From assembly GCA_003439945.1 (NCBI GenBank), contig QVRM01005606.1, positions 1 to 64,000 on the forward strand: DNA of 64,000 nt, written 5' to 3'. Shown in pieces: positions 21,838-30,550 of this stretch (its first letter is position 1; each line of letters opens with the position of its first letter). The position numbers and the translations under genes are program-made. Origin of the DNA: Dermanyssus gallinae (taxonomy: Eukaryota; Arthropoda; Arachnida; Mesostigmata; Dermanyssidae). The notes below the pieces were generated by a model. That model saw only the letters and a list, made by a program, of their open reading frames with translations. It made no database searches and was not told the origin of the DNA.

Positions 21838-22750
21838 CAGGGTGTGCCAGGAAGGTTTTTAAAGCGATGCATAGAATTGTAAAGCTCGTTAAAGCAAATA
21901 TTTTTTCCAATAGAACATATTCTCTAAGACGTCTTGTTTCGGAGTGAGAGTGAAATTACAACAATTTGTGACAATGGTGTTTTTGTCCGGCATAGGAGCA
22001 CAAAATGTGCTGTTGCGAGACAACCAGTCCTCGTAGACAGAAACTAAGCACATGTTCGTCACATTGCTCCATCTGAAGAATATGCAAGGCCGGTCAGAAA
22101 ACGCCCCATGGTCGCTTAGAAGAGAATTCGCCAAAAATGTAGTAGTTTATTAGCGTTCACGCCAAATACTTCAAAATCGTAACTCTACAACCACTCACAG
22201 CGCTCAAAACGGGCATATTCAGCCAATGCGCAATTCATGGCAATCATTTTGGTACCAAACATATGTTCATGCGAGCTGTGGTTACGGAGTAATAACGATT
22301 TTTTGGCGGGATGTCCATTTTAAGTGCATGAAAAATGACGCGCTGCGGCTGTCGCGCGACACGTCGCCACACAGTCATTTTACATGCACTTAATCTAGAC
22401 ATCCCGCCGAAAAATCGTAATTACTCCGCAACCACAGCTCGCATGGACATATGTTTGGTACTAAAATGATCGCCATGAATTGCGCGTTGGCTGAATATGT
22501 CCGTTTTGAGCGCTGTGAGTGGTTGTAGGGTTATGATTTTAAAGTATTTGGCGTAAACGCTAATAAGGAACTACATTTTTGGCAAATTCTCTTCTAAGCG
22601 ACCATGGGGCGTTTTCTGACCGGCCTTGCATATTCTTCAGATGGAGCAGAATTTTATTACGAACACGAACGTGTGCTTAGTTTCTGTCTAGGAAGACTGG
22701 TTGTCTCGCAACAGCACATTTGTGCTCCTATGTCGGACAAAAACACCATT
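21838..22750. mobile_element. Foldback DNA transposon 2, right terminus missing
   Basis: A second copy of the same family starts at 21838 (CAGGGTGTGCCAGG), ten TA-rich bases after unit 1. Its left arm runs to about 22340 and its right arm from about 22370. The right arm stops at 'gacaaaaacaccatt', about 120 bp short of the expected terminus, and joins the LTR element directly. Its GC-rich centre is the reverse complement of unit 1's centre with about 12 bp deleted, so the two units sit in opposite orientation. Confidence 0.8.
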
Positions 22751-22757
22751 GGGGCAG

Positions 22758-23312
22758 TGTAACGAAGTTACTGTGTACGCATCATAACGCAATTCAAAAG
22801 TTCTAACCGACCACGTCTAACGGCTACAGCGCCCGCGCCAGAATCTCAACGTACACAACGTTCACCGACCGATACATGACTCAATGGAACAAGACATGTT
22901 TCAACCGAACAAGACGTGTTTCAACCAGCCAGCAGAAAACAGCCACAGCCTTTCGTGCCGAAACCCCAACGTCCTCCGCCGGCCAAACGATCATCGGCCG
23001 ACATCGGGTGAGGGTCGACCTATGATCGGCAGTCCAAGTCAAACAGTCACTTAACCTGCATTCCTATACGAAACAAACACAAATTGCTGTACATTTCGAC
23101 CGATTTGAGAGCGAGTTCTGACACCCTTTGGGGTGTCAGCACGCCGCGGTGCCTCGTAAACCAATAAATAGACCGAGCAGCATGGCTTAATAACCATCCG
23201 TTGCTCGGCGGTGCTTTGCATTAGACCCAAAACTATGTATCGTCATTCATCGTCACCCGTCCGGATGAGTCTACATCACCAAGCTGACTTAGCGTAACAC
23301 AAAAACGTTACA
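22758..23312 (+). repeat. 3' LTR with ~155-bp extra segment
   Basis: It matches the left LTR except for about 155 extra bases (about 22880-23035) after 'accgaccgatacat', containing a short internal duplication (acaagacatgtttcaacc / acaagacgtgtttcaacc). LTRs are identical at insertion, so the two have since diverged by an insertion here or a deletion on the left. Confidence 0.72.
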
Positions 23313-23741
23313 ATATGAAGCGTGGTTCGATCACACATCCAGGAGAAGGTTAGGAAGGCCACTATCGCAGCCGCGGCAATTAAATGCCCACATAAGTGTT
23401 CGGTCGATACAGCAGTAGCTATTTTTGGGATACAGATAGCGCCCATCGCCATATTTAGCATTTCACTAATATGGGATAAAGTGGGAGTAGACGAATTGCG
23501 TTTAATCGATGGGATGAGGTTTTTCGTTCTAAAAAGGGTTTTTGCGCTTTCAAATACATGCAGAAATAGGGTGGTCTACGTGTTGGAATGTGGCCCACTG
23601 CTGACAGAGGAGCTACAAAAAAGAAATTTATTGGACAGCAGCAATGAGAAGCACTGGGTGGAGGGCTACAATTGTGATAATCTGGACCACTTTAAATCAG
23701 AGCAGATTCACAAATCAGAACCGATAGAAAACGTACAATAG
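23313..23741 (+). pseudogene. PHD-family-like ORF2 C-terminal fragment
   Basis: The frame from 23322 aligns with the post-RT region of PHD-family ORF2: HIQEKVRKATIAAA, CSVDTAVAIFGIQIAP, DGMRFFVLKRVFAL, NRVVYVLECGPLLTEELQ. It ends by drifting out of similarity near 23660 and has no terminal zinc motif. The fragment at 19240-19725 ends further downstream in the same protein than this one begins. The two therefore are not one ORF simply split by the LTR element; some duplication or rearrangement occurred. Confidence 0.65.
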
Positions 23742-24590
23742 TTACCAAGCTTGGTACAAGTATTCTTAACAAGGCCTTATTAACCAACTTCTTGAAGAAA
23801 GTATTAGTGTTGCGTCGTACCAGCCGTTGTCGGCCTCCCGAGAGCAGATGCGCTCAACGAATACCTTTTTAAGCGGGGTAGAAGCTGGCTGAAATAAACG
23901 GGCTATTCTACAGAACATAGGCAATGAAGTCGCATACCTGAAGGAGCCCAAACATTACAGATCAATTCCTAATAACAGGTTTCAAGTTTACATGACTTAC
24001 AGATGAGGACACGCACGCGTGAGAAGAAGCGTCCCTTGAATGCAGATGTGTACTTTGTGTGAAATCGTGCGAACTGTACCAAGTCCAATACTGTTCGAAC
24101 GCTTCGCCGCTATGTAAAATACGACGGTAAACCAATGAACAAACCAATCAATTGTTAATAAGGCATAACAAACATAATACGAAATCAGTAGAATCTTACC
24201 TAGTAGTGCTGTCATTGCTTAATATTGCTCAAAAAATATTCGTGTCAGAATTCAGTTAGTATGTTTCCCTCACCAATCATAGTAACGCCAGCAAACTACA
24301 TACAGGTACTTTTTACTTGTGAGGTAAAGTAGTCAAACGTCAAAAAATTATTATATGCAAGCCACTAAACGAACCAGTACACTAGCGAGTAATAAACGTC
24401 ACTAGAAGTCTTTAAGCAACAGGAAAATGTGAAAGCGTGGCGTCCTCCTCCTGATTGGTAGGCATAGTTGATTTCTGCCACATCCGGGACCGGTGGACTG
24501 GTTCGGACGACGTGTGTAAGGACGTGAGTTTCGACGGTGATTTGCTCTCGTTTTCGTTCGGCTCAGGCGATGTAGACCCAGACGGCACAG
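23742..24590. other. No gene seen (3' side of the minus-strand exon at 24591)
   Basis: No recognisable repeat or coding sequence. If the coding exon at 24591-24923 is a genuine 3'-terminal exon, part of this stretch would be its 3' UTR. Confidence 0.35.
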
Positions 24591-24923
24591 TCAACCACGT
24601 AGTGCGGAATTCGGCAGAATATAAAGCAGCCTGTATTTCCGTTCAAGGGCCTTCATCATCTCCTTCCAGTTAGCAGAGTTAAAAACTTTTACAGTTCTGT
24701 AAAGATAGGTAAGACGATACTTCTTGTCTAACAAAGCAAAATAGTTTCTTCACTGACCTGCTGTAGGAAATTGGCCATAGCGTCTATACCAAACTGGGAG
24801 TCTGAAAGTTGGGTGAGAAAAATCAGCTGTATACAGACACTCTTCACAGCTCCTTTCACCACAGGAGGAGTTATCCCCAGTGACCAACCTTCCACCAGCG
24901 CACTAAGCCTATCGCGTGATGAC
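24591..24923 (-). CDS. Unrecognised coding exon with one frameshift, probable C-terminus of a host protein
   Basis: Read on the minus strand from a possible acceptor (cgcccag|G at 24924/24923), the frame gives a gene-like sequence: LSALVEGWSLGITPPVVKGA, then KSVCIQLIFLTQLSDSQFGI and ANFLQQVSEETIL. Near 24735-24742 one base appears to be lost. In the adjacent frame the protein continues LLDKKYRLTYLYRTVKVFN, WKEMMKALERKYRLLYILP and ends NSALRG at TGA (24591-24593). Similar helical, well-mixed composition on both sides of the shift argues that this was one coding sequence. The composition suggests an alpha-helical, perhaps HEAT-like region, but I do not recognise the family. It may be a pseudogene, a polymorphic frameshift or an assembly error. 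No RT, transposase or repeat feature is present. Confidence 0.5.
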
Positions 24924-25984
24924 CTGGGCGTTCAAAATTTAGTTAAAGATATCTAAAGCATAATGTTTCTGCTTTTTCATTTATTTTCTGGGCTTTCGCA
25001 TTCCGCCTGCGCTGGTATTGGCCGAATTAGCCAACTGAGTGCGTGTTCTGTTGTCGCTTATCACCCAGCTGGTGGCGCGGCTGGCTCGTGTGCTGGAGCC
25101 CTCCTGACGACTTGAAAAAAACTGAAGCGCAACACTAGGTTCTCTAACACCAAAGTGCCGACGGCTTCACTGTTTCTTCTGCCTTCCCACGCCAGCAATC
25201 AGCCATAATTGCCCGGGCCTATCTGTTGATTGAGTCCCATAGTGGAGCGTTTAGCGCTTTTAAACAACTCCTATATTCCTATTAATACTCCACTCAATAC
25301 TGTAAACTATTTTTCTGCTGCCAGTCGGACCTGCCGGAACGTTATTCTCATGGCTTCCGTGCCGGCGCGATCTCACACAGCGCCATGGGTTTTCTCGCAA
25401 CAAGTTTCTTAAATGTTAGCTTTTTATTATCTGCCCTGCATAGCTTCCGCACCTGTCGCAAATATAATACCTTAGATTTATCGCTTTCTGCTGGTGCTTT
25501 CCCTTTCTACCGTCAAAGCTTTAGCTTTTTTTGGGAGTCGCATTCTTCCTACATAATGCGTTAGCAACCGGTCTGTTTCCTCCCGTCCCGTGACCAACTG
25601 TTTCCTCCCGTCCCGGGAAATAAAAAACCATCCGCTTTTGTTTTTCGACTGTTCGTCCGTCATTGCGTGAGAAGTAAGAAACGTACTTTAGGCAGACGTA
25701 CGCAGCCGATTGTGCCATCCTAGATGTCTCTTAACTTATATCTGTGTGGGATGAGTTGAACATGCGAGCCAGGGGGGAGCATATTGACTGAAATAACTAA
25801 AGGTGACGTTATCACTGAATATCCTGAAGGCAAGCACCAAATCCGGATCAAATGCAGAATGGACGTCTGCACCGAGTTATGCTGCTCGTTCCTGCCGCAC
25901 ACACTCTAATCAACAAATATATAAAAATACACACCCTTGCCCTCGTCATAGAAGGAAACTATGTTAAGAGACATTCCGAAAGAC
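24924..25984. other. No gene seen
   Basis: Upstream exons of the gene-like segment at 24591-24923 would lie here on the minus strand; none was recognised. There is a short direct repeat 'tttcctcccgtcccg' around 25577 and 25600. Confidence 0.35.
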
Positions 25985-26650
25985 AACCCACTTTCTTCGT
26001 CATCTTAGCGCAAAGTATGGTGTGCAAGCTCATAGCAAGCATATTGATCAAGCGGCTGGAGGCATTTCTCGACGCTGTGAATGGCTTGCCAAAAGAGCAG
26101 CATGGATTTTATAAGGAAAAGTCGACGATGACCGCTTGCTTCGTGCGTTGCGAGATACGGTCGAATCTCTCTCAAAAACCCTTTTGCGCCGCTTTTGTGG
26201 ACTTAAGATCTGCATTTGGCACGGCGCCGCGGAAACTGGTTGTGAATAAACTAGCGTATCTCGGAGTTCCACTCCCAATTCTTCAGCTAATTGCCTCAAT
26301 CTTTCAGCAGGGCACAATTATCCTTGACGACGGTGTGTCTGAGCACGAGCCTGGTTGGTTTGGTTCAAACATCAAAGGTGGCTCAGGGGGATAATATCAG
26401 TCCTTTGCTATTCTCTGTGTTAGTTCGTGACAGTCTGCAAAAGTGTGCGAATGCTCTTGTTCATAAATGTGGATGAAAGAAAGGCTATTACATTTAGGGG
26501 AGGCGAAACACTGGCTAGCGATGTTAGGATTTACTTTTAGGGAAACCCTGTCGAGTTTGTAAAATACTTCGTCTACCTCGGTGTCGAACTAACAGGGACT
26601 GGGTTTAGTTATACGCGATATTTCAGGAAAATCATCCGTGAAGAGCTCAC
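25985..26650 (+). pseudogene. Non-LTR reverse transcriptase fragment
   Basis: 25990-26330 reads KLIASILIKRLEAFLDAVNG, PKEQHGFYKEKSTMTACF, AAFVDLRSAFGTAPRK (motif A) and TIILDDGVSEHEP. After a frame change, VAQGDNISPLLFSVLV (motif B) follows. The YADD segment is missing, and the text resumes at TFRGGETLASD and FVYLGVELTGTGF. The order and wording match the PHD/knuckle ORF2 group; I cannot decide between the two families. The deletion of motif C makes it inactive. Confidence 0.7.
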
Positions 26651-27149
26651 GTCAACTCAGAGTAGTTGAACTCCAGCGCGGATGTCGTAACAAATAGTTC
26701 TACAGCTATTTAATATAAATGTATGGATATGGGATACATGTAAAACAAATATTTATTTATCGTATATTACATTATGTTTGTGGGACACTATTACAAAAGA
26801 TTAGCTAAGCCAGTGTGCCTAGCGGGTATGTATTGTGACCATCACGTGTCCGGCTTGTCTAGGCTAGGCCGAGACCACTTCAGAAGTGTGCCCCAAACGG
26901 AAGTCGCGTTTCCACGTTGTATGTCGAGATCCAGACGTTGTTTAAAAAAGGACGACAATCTGCTTTCACCGGTTGACTGATCTAACAAAGTGTCGACTTT
27001 GCGGATCAGCTGTCTGGTCCGAACACCAAAAGCACCCGAAATCTCAAACGCAAGAGGCCAAAATTCTTGGGGATACCCAATTGATTAGTATTTTCTTAGC
27101 TTGCTGGTCTCCGCATGGTGGGCTGCATAATCGGCTTCAGATGCGCCGC
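26651..27149. other. No gene seen
   Basis: Between two retrotransposon fragments; no recognisable content. Confidence 0.35.
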
Positions 27150-28690
27150 CACCGACCATAGAAAGTGCTAAGGAGTCAGTAATGGTTGCATCTCAAACCA
27201 GCATTTTGCCTCGTTCAAATGGTGTAAGTGTCATCCCGCCTGCCGTCCTCCACGCAGAGGCCCGGGGGTTCGAGGATGCACGGACGACCGCATGACCTAA
27301 GGGCTCTGCTGAAGGTCTCATTGATAGCGCATGTCGAGGGCGTCGGCGCTGATGATACACGATAGACCGTGATGTCCCAGTTTGTCGACGGGGTGACCAC
27401 ATTGATGGGGACTAACCAGGTCTGTCCCCAGTCGTAGGCCTACTGCTATGTGAATCGTCTCATCATCAAGAAGGGTGCCTATGGGTGCACTAGGAAGCGC
27501 GTGTAACCAGGCACCTAAATCCTTGGCGGAAACGGCGTTTAGGCGAGCTCTGGTCGTGTCGTCGGCAGCTTCATTAAAAAGCCATCGTTGTAGTACTCCA
27601 GCGTGCAAAGGGGCCCTCCGGTCATGTTGGGATAGTACGTTGTCAGGCTTGCCATCGCACCAGGCCTTAAGGTTCTCCTGAAGCTAGGCTAAGCGTCTTC
27701 TAAACTGGCCAACTCGTGCTGTATCTAAAAGGGGGGTTGTCCTGTTTTCTGCGCTTAGCATGGATGAGACTAGACAGGACAGACCAAGGTCTACAAGTTT
27801 GGAACTCCGAGATCTCCTTGAGAGACGAGCAGTAATGCCTGTTGCCGTGCGCTAGGTGGTAAAGATGTGTTAAGCAGGGCCACGAGGGTAGACAGTGTCA
27901 ACTCGTTAAGCGCTTGCAAGATGTCGACCCGATTGGAGAGGTCAGCTCCTCGAAGAAGGTAGATGAGTCTCAAGGAAGAGAAAGAAGACCTGAGTAAGAA
28001 GAGTCCCCGATGGGCTCCTAGAAGAGGAAAGCGAGCGGCGGCATTTTCTAGCTTCAATCTCCAGCGCTCGATTGTTGCTGTAAGCCCTTTGGGACAAAGT
28101 GGTACACCTAGTAGCTCCAGATCGTCCTTGGCGGTCACGTTGCAGCCAGGCAGGAGGACTCGGAGTAATTGTATATCTTGGGAAGCCTCATCAGCAGAGC
28201 CCAGAATGCATACTTCACATTTGGCAGAGTTTAGCTTCAGCCCAGATATTACACCAAAGTTAAGAACCCGTCGAGTGCCCTCCACTACTGTATGAACGTT
28301 TCCTCCTAGTAGGCCATCGTCAAGGTACCAGCGGTTCAGCGGGCTTTTGAAGAAATCTACCAGATCCTTGATACCCAGACGAAACAGAGGTGATGCTAGG
28401 GGTCTTCCTGCTGCACTCCGGTGGCGGATGAAATAACATGCTCAGGCAGGACCAGATGGGAAGGACGTCGATATGCCAGCCCGACGTGGTGCAATAGATG
28501 AGGGGCGTGGGATGCAACGACCTTCATCAGATGATCGCGTCTCATACTGTTAAAAGCGTTTCTAAAATCGAGTTTCACAGGAACCCCTGAAGGTTCGCGC
28601 GAATCGAGGAAAGCACGAGTTGCATGAATGGCTACCTCGGTCCCACCCAAGTTATATGGCCGTATCTCAGCTAATCTCAAAGCTATCTGG
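27150..28690 (-). pseudogene. R2-like retrotransposon, RT through RLE, decayed
   Basis: The minus strand reads, in order: GTEVAIHATRAFL and VKLDFRNAFNSMRRDHL (RT motif A); TGVQQEDP (motif B, the usual GDP changed to EDP); RWYLDDG (motif C); LKLNSAKCEV and LELLGVPL (motifs D and E); and the connecting region LGAWLHALPSAPIGTLLDDE. The Cys/His motif HQCGHPVDKLGHHGLSC and EPPGL before the endonuclease core follow. The core is damaged: the PD dipeptide region is frameshifted and Trp before the catalytic Asp is a stop. The 5' part is missing. Same family and domain order as 35003-37750. Confidence 0.8.
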
Positions 28691-28764
28691 CGGCTGTGAC
28701 ATCTCTCTTTGCAAAGACCTACTAGCGATGCTATAACCCAAATTTTTAAGCAGCATTATTAGAA

Positions 28765-29075
28765 TTGGGATGTGACAAAATGGCCGATGTAGATCCAGCC
28801 ATCTTTATGACCTCGTAGACGTGCAGGGATCCCAATATGAATAATAGTCATCTTACGCTTCGATTTGCTGTGCATGGGGTTTACCATAAACTTTACTCAG
28901 GCTGCCACTATGAAACTGGTGAATCATGTACTTGTCAGCGTTGCGATCAGCAGTGCACAACATATCATTTATTTGAATGCTCCATTCCGGTTTCTGTAAA
29001 CCGTATAATACAACAAAATATAACACCTGATTTTATTTGGGCAATAAAAACAGATTATGAGTTACATTTATTTAT
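28765..29075 (+). pseudogene. Retrotransposon ORF2 C-terminal zinc-motif fragment
   Basis: DKMADVDPAIF at about 28770, then after a stop LRFAVHGVYHKLYSGCHYET and the cysteine/histidine motif CTCQRCDQQCTTYHLFEC. These match the extreme C-terminus of the PHD/knuckle ORF2 proteins. A 3' tail with 'caataaaaac' follows, so this looks like a short, strongly 5'-truncated insertion. Confidence 0.7.
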
Positions 29076-30109
29076 ATATATTGTCAACATTTAGGAGCGA
29101 CTAGTGCAAACAATTCTGTATGAAAAAAAAATGATTCACTTCTTCCAATGAATCAAACAGTAACGTCGTTATGAGCAAAAGCTATAGCAGAGCCACGGCT
29201 TAGCACCCAGTCCAAGAACTGAGCCTTAATGGGTACCGATATTAACCTTCCACGAGGACTCCATTCGACCATCTTGTATCACCGTCCTAGGCTCTAAGAA
29301 TAGGACATAACCCAGGCAACAGCCGGCGCGGAGTAACCCAGCTGGACGAGCCTCTGGAACAGAAAGACAACTGAAAGTTGCTGCTACAAGGCAACTGAAA
29401 GTTAGCGCATCAAGACTGCGAAACAAAACTTAAGTACCTCGACCGAATCAGATAAATAGGCTAACACAAAGTCAGTCGACTTAGCCCTACGAAAACAGAA
29501 CTGGCTAGACGAAAGGAAATAAATCGAAGTATCGATTTAGTCTGAGCAACACATGCTTCTCAATGACCTTTGAGATATGATCAATGTCAAGGCCTATAAT
29601 TAGCGGTGCGGTTACGTTCACCTTTCTTCTTTAATAGATAGTAAAAGAAATAGGATAAAAATAAGTATAGAAATAAAACAACGCCATATTTTTCAGCCAT
29701 ACTGGAAAGCTGCCAGACCCAAATGAACGATTTAAAATGGTAGTCAGAAGTCCTGCAATTGGATGGAACTCTTAGATTTTGCAGACGCATCAATGACACC
29801 TCGACTCCAATTTGCCGGATTTCAAGAACCTCGAAAGCAGAGACAGCAGAGAGCGAAAGGCATTAACATTTTTCTATACCTTATTGTGTAAGGTTACCAT
29901 ATTCTTATCTTCGGCAGAACTGACGGTTTAGCTCATCTACAATTTCACCCAAATAAATGTACTAGTCAAAAAAACAGCTATAATAAATAAAAAAGATGTC
30001 AGTAAATGATAAGAAAGAAATGGTAATAGTAGCGGAAGCATGTGAGGCATTGAGGTGAGGCACATAGAACCAATTATGAAAAGGTATCTATTTTTTTGTC
30101 ACGGAACAA
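29076..30109. other. No gene seen
   Basis: A 1-kb stretch without recognisable coding sequence or repeats, up to the 3' edge of the minus-strand PHD-family fragment at 30110. Confidence 0.4.
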
Positions 30110-30247
30110 ACTCACAAATTTCGTTTATTCACTAATTAAGTGTCGATAATACCTAAGTACAAAGAATTGTCTCGGCGTCAAGAGCTCACAAATGCAGTTA
30201 CAAGAATTGTATAGATTATAGAATATAAACATATACAATATACAAAG
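30110..30247 (-). mobile_element. PHD-family retrotransposon 3' UTR, outer layer of the nest (left part)
   Basis: On the minus strand this is the same 3' UTR as at 39388-39512: 'gtcgataatacctaagtacaaa', 'gagctcacaaatgcagttacaa' and 'catatacaatatacaaag' (plus-strand spelling) are shared. It stops at 30247 and its continuation, 'ttatgatgacatt...gagacccaat', is found at 37847. It is thus the left half of a copy split by the R2-like element. Confidence 0.82.
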
Positions 30248-30248
30248 T
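30238..30248. repeat. Target site duplication of the R2-like element, left copy
   Basis: ATATACAAAGT, 11 bp, repeated at 37837-37847. Its edge coincides with the break in the flanking 3' UTR. Confidence 0.75.
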
Positions 30249-30395
30249 CCGAGCCACTCGGACAACCTCCCGCAGACGGACCATTTATCCAGCCTCGGGT
30301 CGGATACAGGGAACCTAAGCCCAGCTCCTCACTACAACAGGGTTACTTGCACGCATTGCCAAAGGAACTTTACAAGAAGAGGAATCAAACGGCAC
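30249..30395 (+). CDS. R2-like element, N-terminal segment with first half of a C2H2 zinc finger
   Basis: The frame SPSHSDNLPQTDHLSS...SPAPHYNRVTCTHCQRNF runs without a stop from 30249 to the insertion point and ends in RRGIKRH. The C-x2-C and the first His of a C2H2 finger are here. The frame resumes exactly at 35003 with MTAAH, supplying the second His (C-x2-C-x11-H-x4-H). N-terminal fingers of this kind bind the DNA target in R2, R4 and NeSL-type elements. Confidence 0.8.
30382..30395. repeat. Target site duplication of the PHD-family element, left copy
   Basis: GAATCAAACGGCAC, 14 bp, repeated exactly at 34989-35002. Removing one copy plus the insert restores the R2-like reading frame. 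Confidence 0.9.
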
Positions 30396-30550
30396 GAACG
30401 GGATTCGAACGTTCGAACGTGGCTGGTCGCACATTGCCAAGCTCCTCGAAATTGTCGTAGTTCACAGTGTTTTGGTATGTTTATTGGCAGTAATCTGTGC
30501 ACAGTGAATCCGATCATATCCCGATAATCTCGGGAAATGGTCAATGTGTC

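Larger units (their letters stand above)
19726..23312 (+). mobile_element. Non-coding LTR retrotransposon carrying two foldback elements
   Basis: LTR-like direct repeats at 19726-20148 and 22758-23312 share the terminal inverted words TGTAACG...CGTTACA. They are flanked by the 4-bp ATAT (19722-19725 and 23313-23316). Just inside the left LTR is TTTGGTGGAGATGCG, a plausible tRNA primer-binding region, so the element reads left to right. The interior shows no gag, protease, RT or integrase. Without the foldback units it is only about 0.7 kb. It therefore resembles a small non-autonomous (TRIM-like) element, or one gutted by deletion. It sits in retrotransposon-derived DNA on both sides. Confidence 0.78.

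Noticed and set aside
20892..22134. Repeated ~60-80-codon frames in the foldback arms
   Set aside because: The same short frame appears in several arms because the arms are copies; no transposase motif or start context.
24412..24594. Minus-strand frame ending FPVA
   Set aside because: It lies beyond the stop of the better-supported exon and in another frame; Ser/Pro-rich low-complexity composition.
30396..30440. tRNA-like B box (gggattcgaac) at the 5' end of the PHD-family element
   Set aside because: No matching A box at proper spacing and the T-arm stem does not pair; probably part of the element's 5' UTR.
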